Of a DNA stretch of 64,000 nucleotides, positions 47,780 through 57,656 are shown piece after piece. The stretch is from assembly GCF_021568285.1 (NCBI RefSeq), contig NZ_JAKGTQ010000001.1:992001-1056000 (forward strand). Reading direction: 5' to 3'. Within the stretch, counting starts at the first letter, position 1. Each line of letters starts with the position of its first letter. This stretch comes from Rheinheimera sp. UJ63. GTDB lineage: Bacteria; Pseudomonadota; Gammaproteobacteria; Enterobacterales; Alteromonadaceae. Below the pieces are notes generated by a model. That model was given only the letters and a program-made list of their open reading frames with translations. It was not told the DNA's origin and did not search any database. The position numbers and the translations under genes are program-made.

Positions 47780-50700
47780 TTAGTCGGCCGTAAACAGCGC
47801 CAGCAAGTCTTCGGCTTGGCCTTGCCATACTTGGCCTTTGCCACCACCCAGTAACTGATCCGATAAGCCCTGCTTATACTGCTGTAATTTTTGTACTTTT
47901 TCTTCAACGGTATTGCGGGCAATCAGCTTGTATACAAACACCACTTTGTCTTGACCAATGCGATGCGCCCGATCGGTCGCTTGGTTTTCAGCAGCGGGGT
48001 TCCACCATGGATCGTAATGAATAACGGTATCGGCGGCGGTTAAATTCAACCCTGTGCCACCGGCTTTTAAGCTGATCAAAAAGACTTCCGTTTCACCATT
48101 TTGGAAGGCATCAATCTGCTGCTGTCGTTGCTTGGTTTGCCCCGTTAATTTACTGTAGCTAATGCCCATGTATTGCAGCTCTTGCTCGATTAAATGCAGC
48201 ATGCTGGCAAACTGACTAAACAGTAATACGCGCCGCCCTTCTTCAATCATTTCAGGCAAGTTTTCTCTTAACCAGCTGAGCTTGGCGTTGTGCTTCACTA
48301 GTTGCGCTTGTTCAATGGGTACTAAGCGCGCATCACAACAAGCTTGACGCAGTTTTAATAAGGCATCTAAAAACTCAATTTGACTGGCCGCTACGCCCTT
48401 GCGCAAAAACAGCTCGCGCACTTTGGTTTCCATAATTAAGCGGATGCTTTCGTACAGATTGCGTTGGTCCGCTTCTAATTCGAGTAGTTGTAATATCTCG
48501 TTTTTCTCAGGTAACTCGGTGGCGACCTGGCTTTTACTGCGCCGCAGCATAAAAGGCGCGATTTTTTGTTTTAACACCTGAGCACGTTCGGTATCCGCAT
48601 GCTTTTCTATCGGCTTACGATACACCTGATTAAAATGCGCTTCGGTACCCAGTAAGCCCGGTAACACAAAATCAAATAACGACTTTAACTCGCCTAAATG
48701 GTTCTCTAACGGCGTACCCGATAACGCTAAACTAAATTCACGTTTTAACGCCCGCACACTTTGCGCTGCCTGACTGCCCGCATTTTTAATATGCTGCGCC
48801 TCATCCAGTATCACTAAACTAAATTCGCACTGGCGATATAAATGCAGATCTCGCACTAACAATGGGTAGCTGGTTACAATTACGTCAAAGTCATCCATTT
48901 GCTCGAACAACGGCCGACGTTTAGCGCCGTAAAGCTGCAGCAAAGATAACTCAGGTGTAAAGCGAGCGGCTTCGTTTTGCCAATTGCCTAATAACGACGT
49001 GGGGCAAACAATTAATGCCGGCTTTTTTAAACGCCCTTGTTGTTTTTCATACAACATAAAGCTGAGCGCTTGTAAGGTTTTACCCAGGCCCATATCATCG
49101 GCTAACACGCCACCTAAACCAAAGCAGCGTAAAAACACCAGCCAGTTAAAGCCCTGCTGCTGATAAGAGCGCAACACGGCATTTAAGCCGCTGGGCAAGG
49201 CCACTTCTTCTATACCTTGGAAATTATGCAGTTGCTCACTTAACCGAGTTAAACGGTTAGCATTTAAATATTGAATCTCAGCTGCACCAGGCGGGGGTAA
49301 GATGGCGGCCTTATAATCCGGTAACTCCAAGGTTAACGGCGACTTTTGTAAATTGAGTAATTCAACGATGGTATCAATCAGCGGCTGAATTAATTGCATC
49401 GGCAAGGCTAATTTGCCCTGTGGCAAACTAAGCCAAATGGTTTGGCCGCTCACTGGTAAACCATATTGCCGCAGCCATTGGCTGATTAACGGTAATAACG
49501 GCACTTGCTGGCCGTTCACATCCACTTGGATACCTAATTCAAAGCCACTTTGCTTACCATCTTGTACTTGCAAATACGGCGTGGCATCGAGGATCTGCAA
49601 ATTAAAATCGGCGGCTTGCTCTACCTGCCAGCCTTGCTGTTGCAAGGTATCAAGCTCCGCCAATAACGGCTGCCATAACTCTGGGTTATCTGGGCCATCG
49701 CCAACATCAAAAGCAGCTAAACGTTCAGCAGGCGGGGCAAGCTCGCAACTAACTAATCCCAGTGCTAACAATTGCTCTAGTGCTGCCACTTCGTTTTCAC
49801 GTTGGCGTTTAATAAACAAGGTTTGATCTGGCAGGCTGATTTCGGTTTGCGCTTGTTTTAAATCGAGTGGTAGCCGCTGTCCGGCATAATCAAAATACAA
49901 TAAGGCGGTGGGTCGTGCCGCTGCATTTGCTTGTTGCACACGCATTTGTAATGCTAGCACCGGAGTGGGGGCAACCGTCACTTGCTGCACGGCAACACCC
50001 TTAGGTACAGGCAAGCTCACTTCTTTAAATAACTGCTGTAATTGCCCCAACCGCGATGATAATTGTTTTAGTGGGATCACCGGCATTTTGGCTAAGAGTT
50101 TAAGCTCGCGCGCACTTAAAGGCGTGTTAACTTCGCCTAGCGAATAATGATCGGTATTTAAGTAACACAGCGGTTCAGTAAAAATAAGATGGTTGGCTTC
50201 ATCATCGGCAATTTGCCAGTGCAGTCGCTGGCCATTTTCGTGCTCTTGCCAATACAGCGACAAATCCTTTGGCTCTTGCCAGGTTAATTCATGCCGAGCC
50301 TCACCAAAAAAACAGCGGCCGGTGGCGAAAAAGGCCTGCAGTAACTCATAGCCCCAGCGGCCTTCTAACACATGCTGATCTTGTGGGTTATGCGAGCGAA
50401 ACACCGTAAGCAAACGATAGTCTTCGGCACTGAGCCAGCTTGGCGGTTGCGGTGCCACCAGATCGTATTTTCCTAAAGGCTGACCTTTACTATAGCCACC
50501 CTTTTTCAAAATTTTCACCCGCCGCGGATACAATTGTAAGCCACTGTGACCGTAGCTCAGCAGATACAGCATGGTATCTTCAACTATTTCTTTGTTGGGT
50601 GCTTGCTGTTGTTCCACCTCGGCAAACCAATTATCGACCTGCAGCATGGGTAATTGCTTAACCCGTAATTGTTGCTGCGCATAATCACGCTTTAAGCGCA

Positions 50701-50998
50701 ATAACACCGCCAACACATGCTTGCAGCGAAAACCAACAGGGCAGCTACAACGCGCTTCTAATTGCCAACGACCATGATGCTGTTCTAAAGACAAATGTTG
50801 CCGATAAGGCGCAAAGCCCGCTCCCCATACTTGGGCACTGATCTCACTTAAATCATCATTGTATTCGAGCTTCAACACCTTACCGGCCTGCAAATAGGCC
50901 TTCGCGCGGTGGATAGTGGCAGTGTCAAACCATTGCGTCAGGTTCGCATCGCTTAGCGGGAATAAATTGGTGTCTTCACCTTTGGTGTGATCAGTCAA
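47780..50998 (-). CDS. SNF2-family helicase with SWIM zinc finger
   Basis: 1072 residues. The N-terminal SWIM motif CSCPVGFRCKH (Cys84, Cys86, Cys92, His94) could bind DNA or protein. A long middle domain follows, then the two RecA-like lobes: Walker A DDMGLGKTLQALSFML about 630-645, ALIVCPTSLLGNW, DEAQHIKNAGSQAAQ (DEAQ box), LALSGTPLENHLGEL, VLLFSQFASMLHLIEQEL, LISLKAGGTGLNLTAADTV and the arginine-finger region QATDRAHRIGQ. It is likely a DNA-translocating ATPase in repair or transcription recycling (RapA/HepA relatives). No nuclease partner is adjacent. Confidence 0.93.
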   Translation of the reverse strand: MTDHTKGEDTNLFPLSDANLTQWFDTATIHRAKAYLQAGKVLKLEYNDDLSEISAQVWGAGFAPYRQHLSLEQHHGRWQLEARCSCPVGFRCKHVLAVLLRLKRDYAQQQLRVKQLPMLQVDNWFAEVEQQQAPNKEIVEDTMLYLLSYGHSGLQLYPRRVKILKKGGYSKGQPLGKYDLVAPQPPSWLSAEDYRLLTVFRSHNPQDQHVLEGRWGYELLQAFFATGRCFFGEARHELTWQEPKDLSLYWQEHENGQRLHWQIADDEANHLIFTEPLCYLNTDHYSLGEVNTPLSARELKLLAKMPVIPLKQLSSRLGQLQQLFKEVSLPVPKGVAVQQVTVAPTPVLALQMRVQQANAAARPTALLYFDYAGQRLPLDLKQAQTEISLPDQTLFIKRQRENEVAALEQLLALGLVSCELAPPAERLAAFDVGDGPDNPELWQPLLAELDTLQQQGWQVEQAADFNLQILDATPYLQVQDGKQSGFELGIQVDVNGQQVPLLPLISQWLRQYGLPVSGQTIWLSLPQGKLALPMQLIQPLIDTIVELLNLQKSPLTLELPDYKAAILPPPGAAEIQYLNANRLTRLSEQLHNFQGIEEVALPSGLNAVLRSYQQQGFNWLVFLRCFGLGGVLADDMGLGKTLQALSFMLYEKQQGRLKKPALIVCPTSLLGNWQNEAARFTPELSLLQLYGAKRRPLFEQMDDFDVIVTSYPLLVRDLHLYRQCEFSLVILDEAQHIKNAGSQAAQSVRALKREFSLALSGTPLENHLGELKSLFDFVLPGLLGTEAHFNQVYRKPIEKHADTERAQVLKQKIAPFMLRRSKSQVATELPEKNEILQLLELEADQRNLYESIRLIMETKVRELFLRKGVAASQIEFLDALLKLRQACCDARLVPIEQAQLVKHNAKLSWLRENLPEMIEEGRRVLLFSQFASMLHLIEQELQYMGISYSKLTGQTKQRQQQIDAFQNGETEVFLISLKAGGTGLNLTAADTVIHYDPWWNPAAENQATDRAHRIGQDKVVFVYKLIARNTVEEKVQKLQQYKQGLSDQLLGGGKGQVWQGQAEDLLALFTAD

Positions 50999-51161
50999 AT
51001 TGCTCGGCTCTCTTTACATTGCACTTAGGCAACACGCCCAAAAGATGGGCGCGAACAAAAGCTCTATGCTACCGCAAACGCCGAGCAGACCAAAGCACTG
51101 CCGACAGAAATAGGTACTTTTTCATTGTTCTGTCATTGGGCAGGCTTGGTTGAGGTCTGTT

Positions 51162-52844
51162 TTAGAAGTAATAGCTCAATTGCAGTGATAAATAGTCATC
51201 GCGTTGCAACCAATACAGCGGATCGTTGATTTGCTCACTTTGAAATAACCAGGCATTAATGCTTAAGCGCAGGCTATCGGTTAAACGCCGTGAACCTTCC
51301 AGTTTTATACTGCGGCTTTGACCTTCATCTAAATCTTGTAAAACGCCGACCAAGAAACTCGAACCGGCCACATCATTCAGTGCCAAGCGCCAGCCGATGA
51401 ACAGATCATTTTGCCCGGGCATACTGGCTGTTTGGCCGCGACTGTCATACTGATATTCGACAATCCAGCCGAGATCCCACACCTGTTGCAACACACCATA
51501 TTGGGTAAACTCAAAACCCGCAGTGGCAGCGGCATATTCATCCACTCCCAAGCGCCGATAAATCGATTCCATTTTCCATAACCAATCGCCCTGCACCCAT
51601 TGCAGATCAAGCCCATATTGCTCCATTTGATAATACAATGGCTGTAACTCACCGCTGACGGTGGGTTGCAATAAGGGTTCGCGACTGGTGCCGCTAAAAA
51701 AGCTTAAACCGACATCTAAACCCGAAAAACGATGGGCGTAACGCAAGGCAACATCGAGGTTATTTTTCGCTTCGGACGACTCATACCAGGCTAAATCATG
51801 GTTTACCGCTAACGGCGTAGCTAAACGGCCCGCTAAACCGGGAAATTGCCGTTCACGAAAGTAAGGTAAAACGTAGATATCTAAGGTACCCGCGCCAGCA
51901 CTGCGACGCAGGGCAAGCATCGGTTGCCCTAACTTAGCCTCTAGCTCAACGCCGGCGGTCACATCCGTTTGGTTAATCACGTCAACTAAATGCTGTGACT
52001 CACTAACGCCCCAAAAAATGGTGTCTAAACCTACTTTTACTTCCCAACCATCTTGCACATATCGCCAATAGGCTTGTTGAAAATCAATAAGATGGCTTTC
52101 ACTGTCGCGCTGATGCCAACGTAAGTAAGGCTCTAAATTAACACTGTGCTGCCGACTGGCGTCTTCATAAGACCATTGGCCACGATAACTCAGCATGCTG
52201 TGCTGTTTGCTACTGGGCTGCAAGCCGCTTTGGCTAAACATGCGCTGCGTAAAATCCAGCTCATGTTGCCAACGCCAACTGCCCTGTGGCTTGGGCGCAG
52301 GGGCTATTGCTGCAGTTCGAGCAGAAGTATTAGCCGTAGCACTGCTGTTATTTGCCGGTAAGGTGGCGCGAGCAGGCGCTGCGCTGCTCACCGCTGTAAC
52401 AGATGGTACTGTGGCCGCAGGCGGGCTTACTGGGCTAACAGCAGCACGGCTATTACTTGCCATAACCTCAGGGTTAGCCGCAGTGACAGCGCGTTTCGGT
52501 TCAGCTATCGCTTTGCCTGGCAACGCTTGACGGGCTAATTGCTGTTGATACCACTGCGCGGCAAAGGTCACGTCAGTGGCTAACATTTGTGCTTTGTCAG
52601 GCACGGTTAATTCCGCACCTTTTAAAAGATAATTGACATTGTTATCGCGAAACGCTTTTGGGTTTTGCTGCCATAAAGCATACATCACTTGCGCCATGCT
52701 AACTTGCTCATCCGGCCTAGCCGCAAGCGCCAAACGCCATAGTGTGCTCTCAGCCGTAATGGGCCCCAGTGTCGCTGCGTGCAGCGGTAAGCTACCCGTA
52801 AGTAAGGTCACAGCGCAGCAAAGGTTTGCGATGGTATGTTTCAT
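51162..52844 (-). CDS. FimV-core domain fused to an outer-membrane beta-barrel
   Basis: 560 residues from ATG 52844. Signal peptide cut near LPLHAAT. Residues about 28-85 match the FimV N-terminal core (STLWRLALAARPDEQVSMAQVMYALWQQNP, NNVNYLLKGAELTVPD). A Pro/Ala/Ser-rich linker to about 190 follows. The rest is a series of amphipathic strands ending in the barrel signature SLQLSYYF with terminal Phe, like DUF1302 porins. The FimV core in pilus proteins binds peptidoglycan or partners, so it may anchor the barrel (inference). Third gene of the envelope operon, 16 nt after the LolA-like gene. Confidence 0.8.
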   Translation of the reverse strand: MKHTIANLCCAVTLLTGSLPLHAATLGPITAESTLWRLALAARPDEQVSMAQVMYALWQQNPKAFRDNNVNYLLKGAELTVPDKAQMLATDVTFAAQWYQQQLARQALPGKAIAEPKRAVTAANPEVMASNSRAAVSPVSPPAATVPSVTAVSSAAPARATLPANNSSATANTSARTAAIAPAPKPQGSWRWQHELDFTQRMFSQSGLQPSSKQHSMLSYRGQWSYEDASRQHSVNLEPYLRWHQRDSESHLIDFQQAYWRYVQDGWEVKVGLDTIFWGVSESQHLVDVINQTDVTAGVELEAKLGQPMLALRRSAGAGTLDIYVLPYFRERQFPGLAGRLATPLAVNHDLAWYESSEAKNNLDVALRYAHRFSGLDVGLSFFSGTSREPLLQPTVSGELQPLYYQMEQYGLDLQWVQGDWLWKMESIYRRLGVDEYAAATAGFEFTQYGVLQQVWDLGWIVEYQYDSRGQTASMPGQNDLFIGWRLALNDVAGSSFLVGVLQDLDEGQSRSIKLEGSRRLTDSLRLSINAWLFQSEQINDPLYWLQRDDYLSLQLSYYF

Positions 52845-52860
52845 AGGCAATAACGCACGC

Positions 52861-53664
52861 TTAACGCGCCCGCTCCAAAGCACTTACATCAAAATCGGCA
52901 GCAGTACGGCCGGTTTGAAAACGCATACTTTCTAACAGCAACTCGGTACTTTTACCGGTTTGTTGGTTCTCCATTACCAAGCGATGTGGCCGCCAAAACT
53001 TATCTAAATACAGCTGATAATCGTAGGTGGTTAAGGTTTTTAATAGGCTATCTTTACGATCATAATATTCTGCGCGCTGCACCCGATAATGCTCGGTATC
53101 GACCCAAACCAAAATTTTGCTATAACCCGAAAAACTGTCTGTTGGCGTTTGCTCTACCACAAAGCACTGTAATTGCTCTGCACAGGCTTCGTCACGAAGA
53201 TAACGGAAACTGAATTTCTCTAATTCAAAACTGGTCATATCTTCATAAGCAAACTCACTGGCCATAAAAGGGCCAGATTTATTGCGACTGGCAATACGCC
53301 GCGTGCGTTTAACGCTGGGTAAATATAACCACTGTTCATCTTCAGCCGTGGGGTGAGCATGGGTTAAAAAAGCGGAACCGCGCACATCCATGGGCTCATC
53401 AAAAATGGTCAGCGACTTATCACCATCACCTTGCACTTCAAGGGCTAAAGCCCGCATCCGTCTGACACTTTCACGACCTTGAGCGTTACGTAAGGTCATC
53501 TGCAATTCGCTTTCACTGTCACCCCAGCCGCGATCACGCATTTTTTGTTCTTTTGCAATTTGTAAGCCTTTGGCTTGCGCCTCATCTTGCGCCGCCACCG
53601 GCGCCCAAGGTGCACACAGCATCGCAACGAACAACAGGCTGCGAGATGTTAGATTATTTAGCAT
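52861..53664 (-). CDS. LolA-like outer-membrane lipoprotein-sorting family protein
   Basis: 267 residues from ATG 53664 (GGGAG 8 nt upstream). Signal peptide ending PVAAQ. The mature protein is an incomplete-barrel LolA-like fold with LYLPSVKRTRRIASRNKSGPFMASEFAYED, a highly conserved segment of this family, and YDRKDSLLKTLTTYDYQLYLDKFWRPHRL. It would carry a hydrophobic molecule across the periplasm. It overlaps the end of the MMPL transporter gene by 11 nt, so the two act together. Confidence 0.85.
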   Translation of the reverse strand: MLNNLTSRSLLFVAMLCAPWAPVAAQDEAQAKGLQIAKEQKMRDRGWGDSESELQMTLRNAQGRESVRRMRALALEVQGDGDKSLTIFDEPMDVRGSAFLTHAHPTAEDEQWLYLPSVKRTRRIASRNKSGPFMASEFAYEDMTSFELEKFSFRYLRDEACAEQLQCFVVEQTPTDSFSGYSKILVWVDTEHYRVQRAEYYDRKDSLLKTLTTYDYQLYLDKFWRPHRLVMENQQTGKSTELLLESMRFQTGRTAADFDVSALERAR

Positions 53665-55948
53665 GCTTAGCTCTCCCAAATTTGCCAACTTGTAACAAGA
53701 CGGCGGGTAAAAATAATAAATCGATGATCAGTGCCACCATAATAATGCCGGATGTCAGCAAGCCCATATCGAAATTCAAACGGAAGCTCGACAGCATCAA
53801 CACCGCAAAACCACTGACCAGTACCAAGGTGGTAATCCAAAGCGCGCGGCCAACACTGTGAAAAGCAAAGCGCACGGCTTGTTCGTTATCTTGGCCCTCT
53901 TTGCGGGCATAGCGATACTTGGTTAAAAAGTGCACCGTATCATCAACAATAATACCGAGGCTCATACCGGCGACCACTGACAACGCCAAGTTCACTTCGC
54001 CAACTAATAAACCCCACAAACCAAAACCAATAATCGCTGGCACTAAGTTTGTTAATAAACTAATTAAACCCAGCCGCCAAGAACGCAACGTAAACAGTAA
54101 TAATAACGAAATTAACACCAACGCCGCCGGTAAGGTTTTCAGCATAGACGCCATATTGCGCTCGCCGATATGAGCGAACATTAGGGCGGCACTGGCAGCC
54201 GATAGCTGGTATTCCGGCCATTGCTCGGCAAAATATGCTAAAGCACGCTCTTCTAAAGCAATTAACTCTTTGCTGCCTAAATTGTATAAGGTGGCACTTA
54301 ACCGCGTGGCACTTTTATCAATGTTTAACTGATTATTTAAATCGAGGCCAAAAGGTAAGGACATTTCATACAATAAGATATATTGCGCTGCTTCTTCGGT
54401 GGAATGGGGTAAACGGTAATAGGCCGGGTCATCCTGATGCATATTGCGATTGAGCTTTTTCAGAATATCGGTGAAAGTGTTTACGTGCATCACTTCCGGT
54501 TGCTCAACTAACCAGTCACTAAACTGTGCCACGGCCAACAGCATTTCTGGTTGATAAACCGCGCCTTCCCCGTCGCCCTTCACTTCAAAATCCATCAAAG
54601 TAAAGCCACTGAGGTTTTCTTCTAAAAAGTCATTCGATTGACGAAATGAAGTACTGGTAGAGAAATACTCATTGGGCTCGTCATTCACTTTATTTAAGGT
54701 TAATAAACCTGAACACACGATAGTAAAGGTAATAAAGCCAAACATGATCGGCCGCTGCCAGCGGATCACAAACAGCGCCAGTTTATCCATGGCATTCAGG
54801 CCGCTTTCAACATGGTCCGGCTCATGAAACGGTAAGGCATTCATCAATAATGGCAGTAAGGTCAGGCTGAAAATACAGGCTAAAACCACACCAATAGCCG
54901 TTAAATTACCCAGATCACGTAAAATTGGCACTTCGGAGAAATTCAGGGTTAAAAAGCCAATCGCGGTCGTGACACTGGTGATCACTACCGGTAACCAATT
55001 GCGTTCTAAACTGTACTGAATGGCTTGCTGCTTGCTTTTCCCTTCGCTCATCGCAAATTGCATCCCGGCCAGTAAATGTACCGAATCAGCCACCGCTAAA
55101 GTCATTAAAATAGTTGGCACGTTCACCGTGGCGGTACTCATAAAAATACCGAGCCAACCGGCTATACCTAAGGTGGTGACTACCGTAACAATTAAGATGA
55201 TGATGGTCACTAACGAGGCATAAAACGAGCGGAAGAGCCAAGCCAGCATCAATGCTATGACCAACAACATCATGGGTACTAAGCGCTTCACATCGGCTTC
55301 TGCTTCTGAGGCAAAGGCATAGTTCATGGCAATAATGCCGGTGTGGTAAAACTCGACGTCGGGATACTGTGCAGCAAATTGGTCCGTCAGCGCCATCACC
55401 GCCGACCAAATTTCATCTACCTGCGCTTGCCCAGTAGGTTCGGGTAATTGCACCGTAATATTGATTGCCGTCACTGCCCCATCGGCGGCAATTAATCGAT
55501 CACGAATAATCGGCTCGTTTAAGGCAATGTCACGAATACGAGCTAACTCGGCATCATCCAAGGTGCGTTCAGCATTCACCAGATCCTGCACCCGTAAATC
55601 ATCATCTTCAGCTTCGGTATGTTGAAAATTACTAATTGAATCAATACGAATAGAGTAAGGTGTTTGCCAAGCGGCATTGGTAAAGTCTTGCACTAATTGC
55701 AGCACATCGGCTTGAAACACATTGCGATCTTTTGGTGCAATACCAATCAGCACATTGTCACTTTTATTAAACTCTTGCTGCATTTGTTCAAAGGCTTGCA
55801 GCTGCGGATTATCCGGCCCAAAGAAAATGCGGTAATCGCCACGAAAATACAGTTGATTTAAACCGGCACTAAACAGGGCAATAATCAACAACAGCGCAGA
55901 TAACACCGACCAAGGATGGCATAAAACAAAAGGACGGGATGGGGTCAT
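53654..55948 (-). CDS. MMPL/RND-superfamily transporter
   Basis: 764 residues, about twelve membrane helices in two repeats, each preceded by a large periplasmic loop. Segments: N-terminal helix LSALLLIIALFSAGL; sterol-sensing-like core VNVPTILMTLAVADSVHLLAGM and its second copy GMSLGIIVDDTVHFLTKYRYA, where the paired Asp in IIVDD are proton-relay residues. Closest to MMPL/HpnN-like lipid exporters, not drug-efflux RND pumps: shorter and without a membrane-fusion partner. First gene of a three-gene operon with LolA-like and barrel proteins. Confidence 0.88.
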   Translation of the reverse strand: MTPSRPFVLCHPWSVLSALLLIIALFSAGLNQLYFRGDYRIFFGPDNPQLQAFEQMQQEFNKSDNVLIGIAPKDRNVFQADVLQLVQDFTNAAWQTPYSIRIDSISNFQHTEAEDDDLRVQDLVNAERTLDDAELARIRDIALNEPIIRDRLIAADGAVTAINITVQLPEPTGQAQVDEIWSAVMALTDQFAAQYPDVEFYHTGIIAMNYAFASEAEADVKRLVPMMLLVIALMLAWLFRSFYASLVTIIILIVTVVTTLGIAGWLGIFMSTATVNVPTILMTLAVADSVHLLAGMQFAMSEGKSKQQAIQYSLERNWLPVVITSVTTAIGFLTLNFSEVPILRDLGNLTAIGVVLACIFSLTLLPLLMNALPFHEPDHVESGLNAMDKLALFVIRWQRPIMFGFITFTIVCSGLLTLNKVNDEPNEYFSTSTSFRQSNDFLEENLSGFTLMDFEVKGDGEGAVYQPEMLLAVAQFSDWLVEQPEVMHVNTFTDILKKLNRNMHQDDPAYYRLPHSTEEAAQYILLYEMSLPFGLDLNNQLNIDKSATRLSATLYNLGSKELIALEERALAYFAEQWPEYQLSAASAALMFAHIGERNMASMLKTLPAALVLISLLLLFTLRSWRLGLISLLTNLVPAIIGFGLWGLLVGEVNLALSVVAGMSLGIIVDDTVHFLTKYRYARKEGQDNEQAVRFAFHSVGRALWITTLVLVSGFAVLMLSSFRLNFDMGLLTSGIIMVALIIDLLFLPAVLLQVGKFGRAKHAK

Positions 55949-56114
55949 GCAGCGAGCTCCGGGGCTTTTTTATTTTAAAAGTTGTACTTCAGTGTACACC
56001 CTAATTATCGGCCGATGATTACAAGCCATGAATATTTTTCTTTTTGCACACCTTGCTTGCAAATAATTTACAATTAAATAAACTTATTTTATGTCTGCTT
56101 GCTCTGGGTGCATT

Positions 56115-57617
56115 ATGTCACTGGCCATTATTTATAGTCGGGCACGTTATGCCTTAGCCGCGCCGTTGGTAACGGTCGAGGTTCATCTCAGTAACGGTTT
56201 ACCGGCGTTTCAGTTAGTGGGTTTACCCGAAACCTCGGTTAAAGAAGCCAAAGACCGGGTTCGTAGCGCGTTAATTAACAGTGGCTTCAACTTTCCGGAT
56301 AAGCGCATTACCGTTAATTTGGCCCCTGCCGACTTACCCAAAGAAGGTGGCCGTTTTGATCTAGCTATTGCGCTGGGTATTATTGTCGCCTCGGCGCAAT
56401 TGCCTGAAAACTGCACCGCGAATTACGAGTTTTGTGGTGAATTAGCCCTTTCGGGTGAGATCAGACCGGTGCTGGGCGAGATCCCGTTAGCCATTGCTTG
56501 TCGTGATGCTGGCCGTGCCGCCGTGTTACCCATGGCCAATGCCCAACAAGCTTGTTTAATCCCTGATGCACAAATTCATGGTGCTGAGCATTTGCTACAA
56601 GTGCATAGTTTTTTATTAGCACAACAACCGCTGCCCGCCATTCCGCCACTGCCGCCGCCACCACTTAAAATGCAAGCTGATATGGCCGATGTAAAAGGTC
56701 AGCAACAAGCCAAACGTGTGCTAGAAATTGCCGCGGCAGGTGAGCATAACTTATTGATGTTTGGCCCTGCTGGCACCGGAAAATCGATGTTGGCACAGCG
56801 CCTCGCCAGTATTTTACCGCCACTCACCGAACAAGAAGCGCTGGCCACCGCGGCGCTTTATTCTATTGCCGGTCAACCGCGTGACCAACAAAGCTGGCTA
56901 CAACGGCCCTATCGCGCACCGCATCATACCGCCTCAGCAGTGGCTTTAGTGGGCGGCGGCTCTGTACCGCGACCTGGCGAGATTTCTTTAGCGCATCATG
57001 GCGTGTTGTTTTTGGACGAGCTGACTGAATTTCCACGTAAAGTGCTAGATGTATTACGCGAACCACTCGAAACCGCGCATATTCATGTTTCACGCGCCGC
57101 GCGCCAAGCAGAGTTTCCAGCCCAGTTTCAGCTAGTCAGTGCTTTAAACCCCAGCCCCACCGGCCATCACGAAGATGGTCGCAGCAGCCATGAGCAAGTA
57201 TTACGGTATCTGAACCGTTTATCCGGGCCTTTTTTAGAGCGCATCGAATTACAAATTGAAGTACCGCTGCTGCCCGCCGGCACGCTCAGTAGCCAACAGG
57301 CTGAAGAAAGCAGTGAGCAAGTGCGGCAGCGAGTGATTGCGGCCAGAAATATTCAACTAACCCGTCAAGGCAAAGCGAATGCGCGGCTACAAGGCGGCGA
57401 ATTAATGCAGCATTGTCGGCTTAGCGACGTAGATAGTCAGTTTTTAGAAGAGACATTACAGCGGTTAAAGTTGTCAGCACGTAGCTTTCATAAGCTACTT
57501 AAGGTGGCAAGGACCATTGCCGACTTACAACAAAGCCCACAGATTAGCCGACCACATTTGTTAGAGGCGATCAGCTATCGGGCACTGGAAAGACTGATCC
57601 AATATCTAAAACAGTAG
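56115..57617 (+). CDS. comM: ComM/YifB family AAA+ ATPase
   Basis: 500 residues from ATG 56115, where E. coli YifB also begins (MSLAIIYSRA); an ATG at 56091 adds eight residues. An N-terminal Lon-protease-like domain (VEVHLSNGLPAFQLVGLPE) is followed by an Mg-chelatase-type ATPase: Walker A GPAGTGKSMLAQRLASILP, Walker B HHGVLFLDELTEFPRKVLD, and GSVPRPGEISLAHHG. In naturally competent bacteria ComM is a branch-migration helicase used in transformation. Not in an operon. Confidence 0.93.
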   Translation: MSLAIIYSRARYALAAPLVTVEVHLSNGLPAFQLVGLPETSVKEAKDRVRSALINSGFNFPDKRITVNLAPADLPKEGGRFDLAIALGIIVASAQLPENCTANYEFCGELALSGEIRPVLGEIPLAIACRDAGRAAVLPMANAQQACLIPDAQIHGAEHLLQVHSFLLAQQPLPAIPPLPPPPLKMQADMADVKGQQQAKRVLEIAAAGEHNLLMFGPAGTGKSMLAQRLASILPPLTEQEALATAALYSIAGQPRDQQSWLQRPYRAPHHTASAVALVGGGSVPRPGEISLAHHGVLFLDELTEFPRKVLDVLREPLETAHIHVSRAARQAEFPAQFQLVSALNPSPTGHHEDGRSSHEQVLRYLNRLSGPFLERIELQIEVPLLPAGTLSSQQAEESSEQVRQRVIAARNIQLTRQGKANARLQGGELMQHCRLSDVDSQFLEETLQRLKLSARSFHKLLKVARTIADLQQSPQISRPHLLEAISYRALERLIQYLKQ

Positions 57618-57639
57618 CCCGATAGGTTAAAACATTATG

Positions 57640-57656
57640 CCGCTATTAGCGGTTTA
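57640..57656. terminator. small hairpin between convergent comM and pyrC
   Basis: CCGCT/AGCGG with a 3-nt loop, followed by TTTAAA on the plus strand. Short stem, so only a weak candidate. Confidence 0.35.

Noticed and set aside
49413-49826. 137-codon plus-strand frame inside the SNF2 gene
   Set aside because: Antisense shadow, low-complexity Cys/Ser-rich product, no ribosome site.
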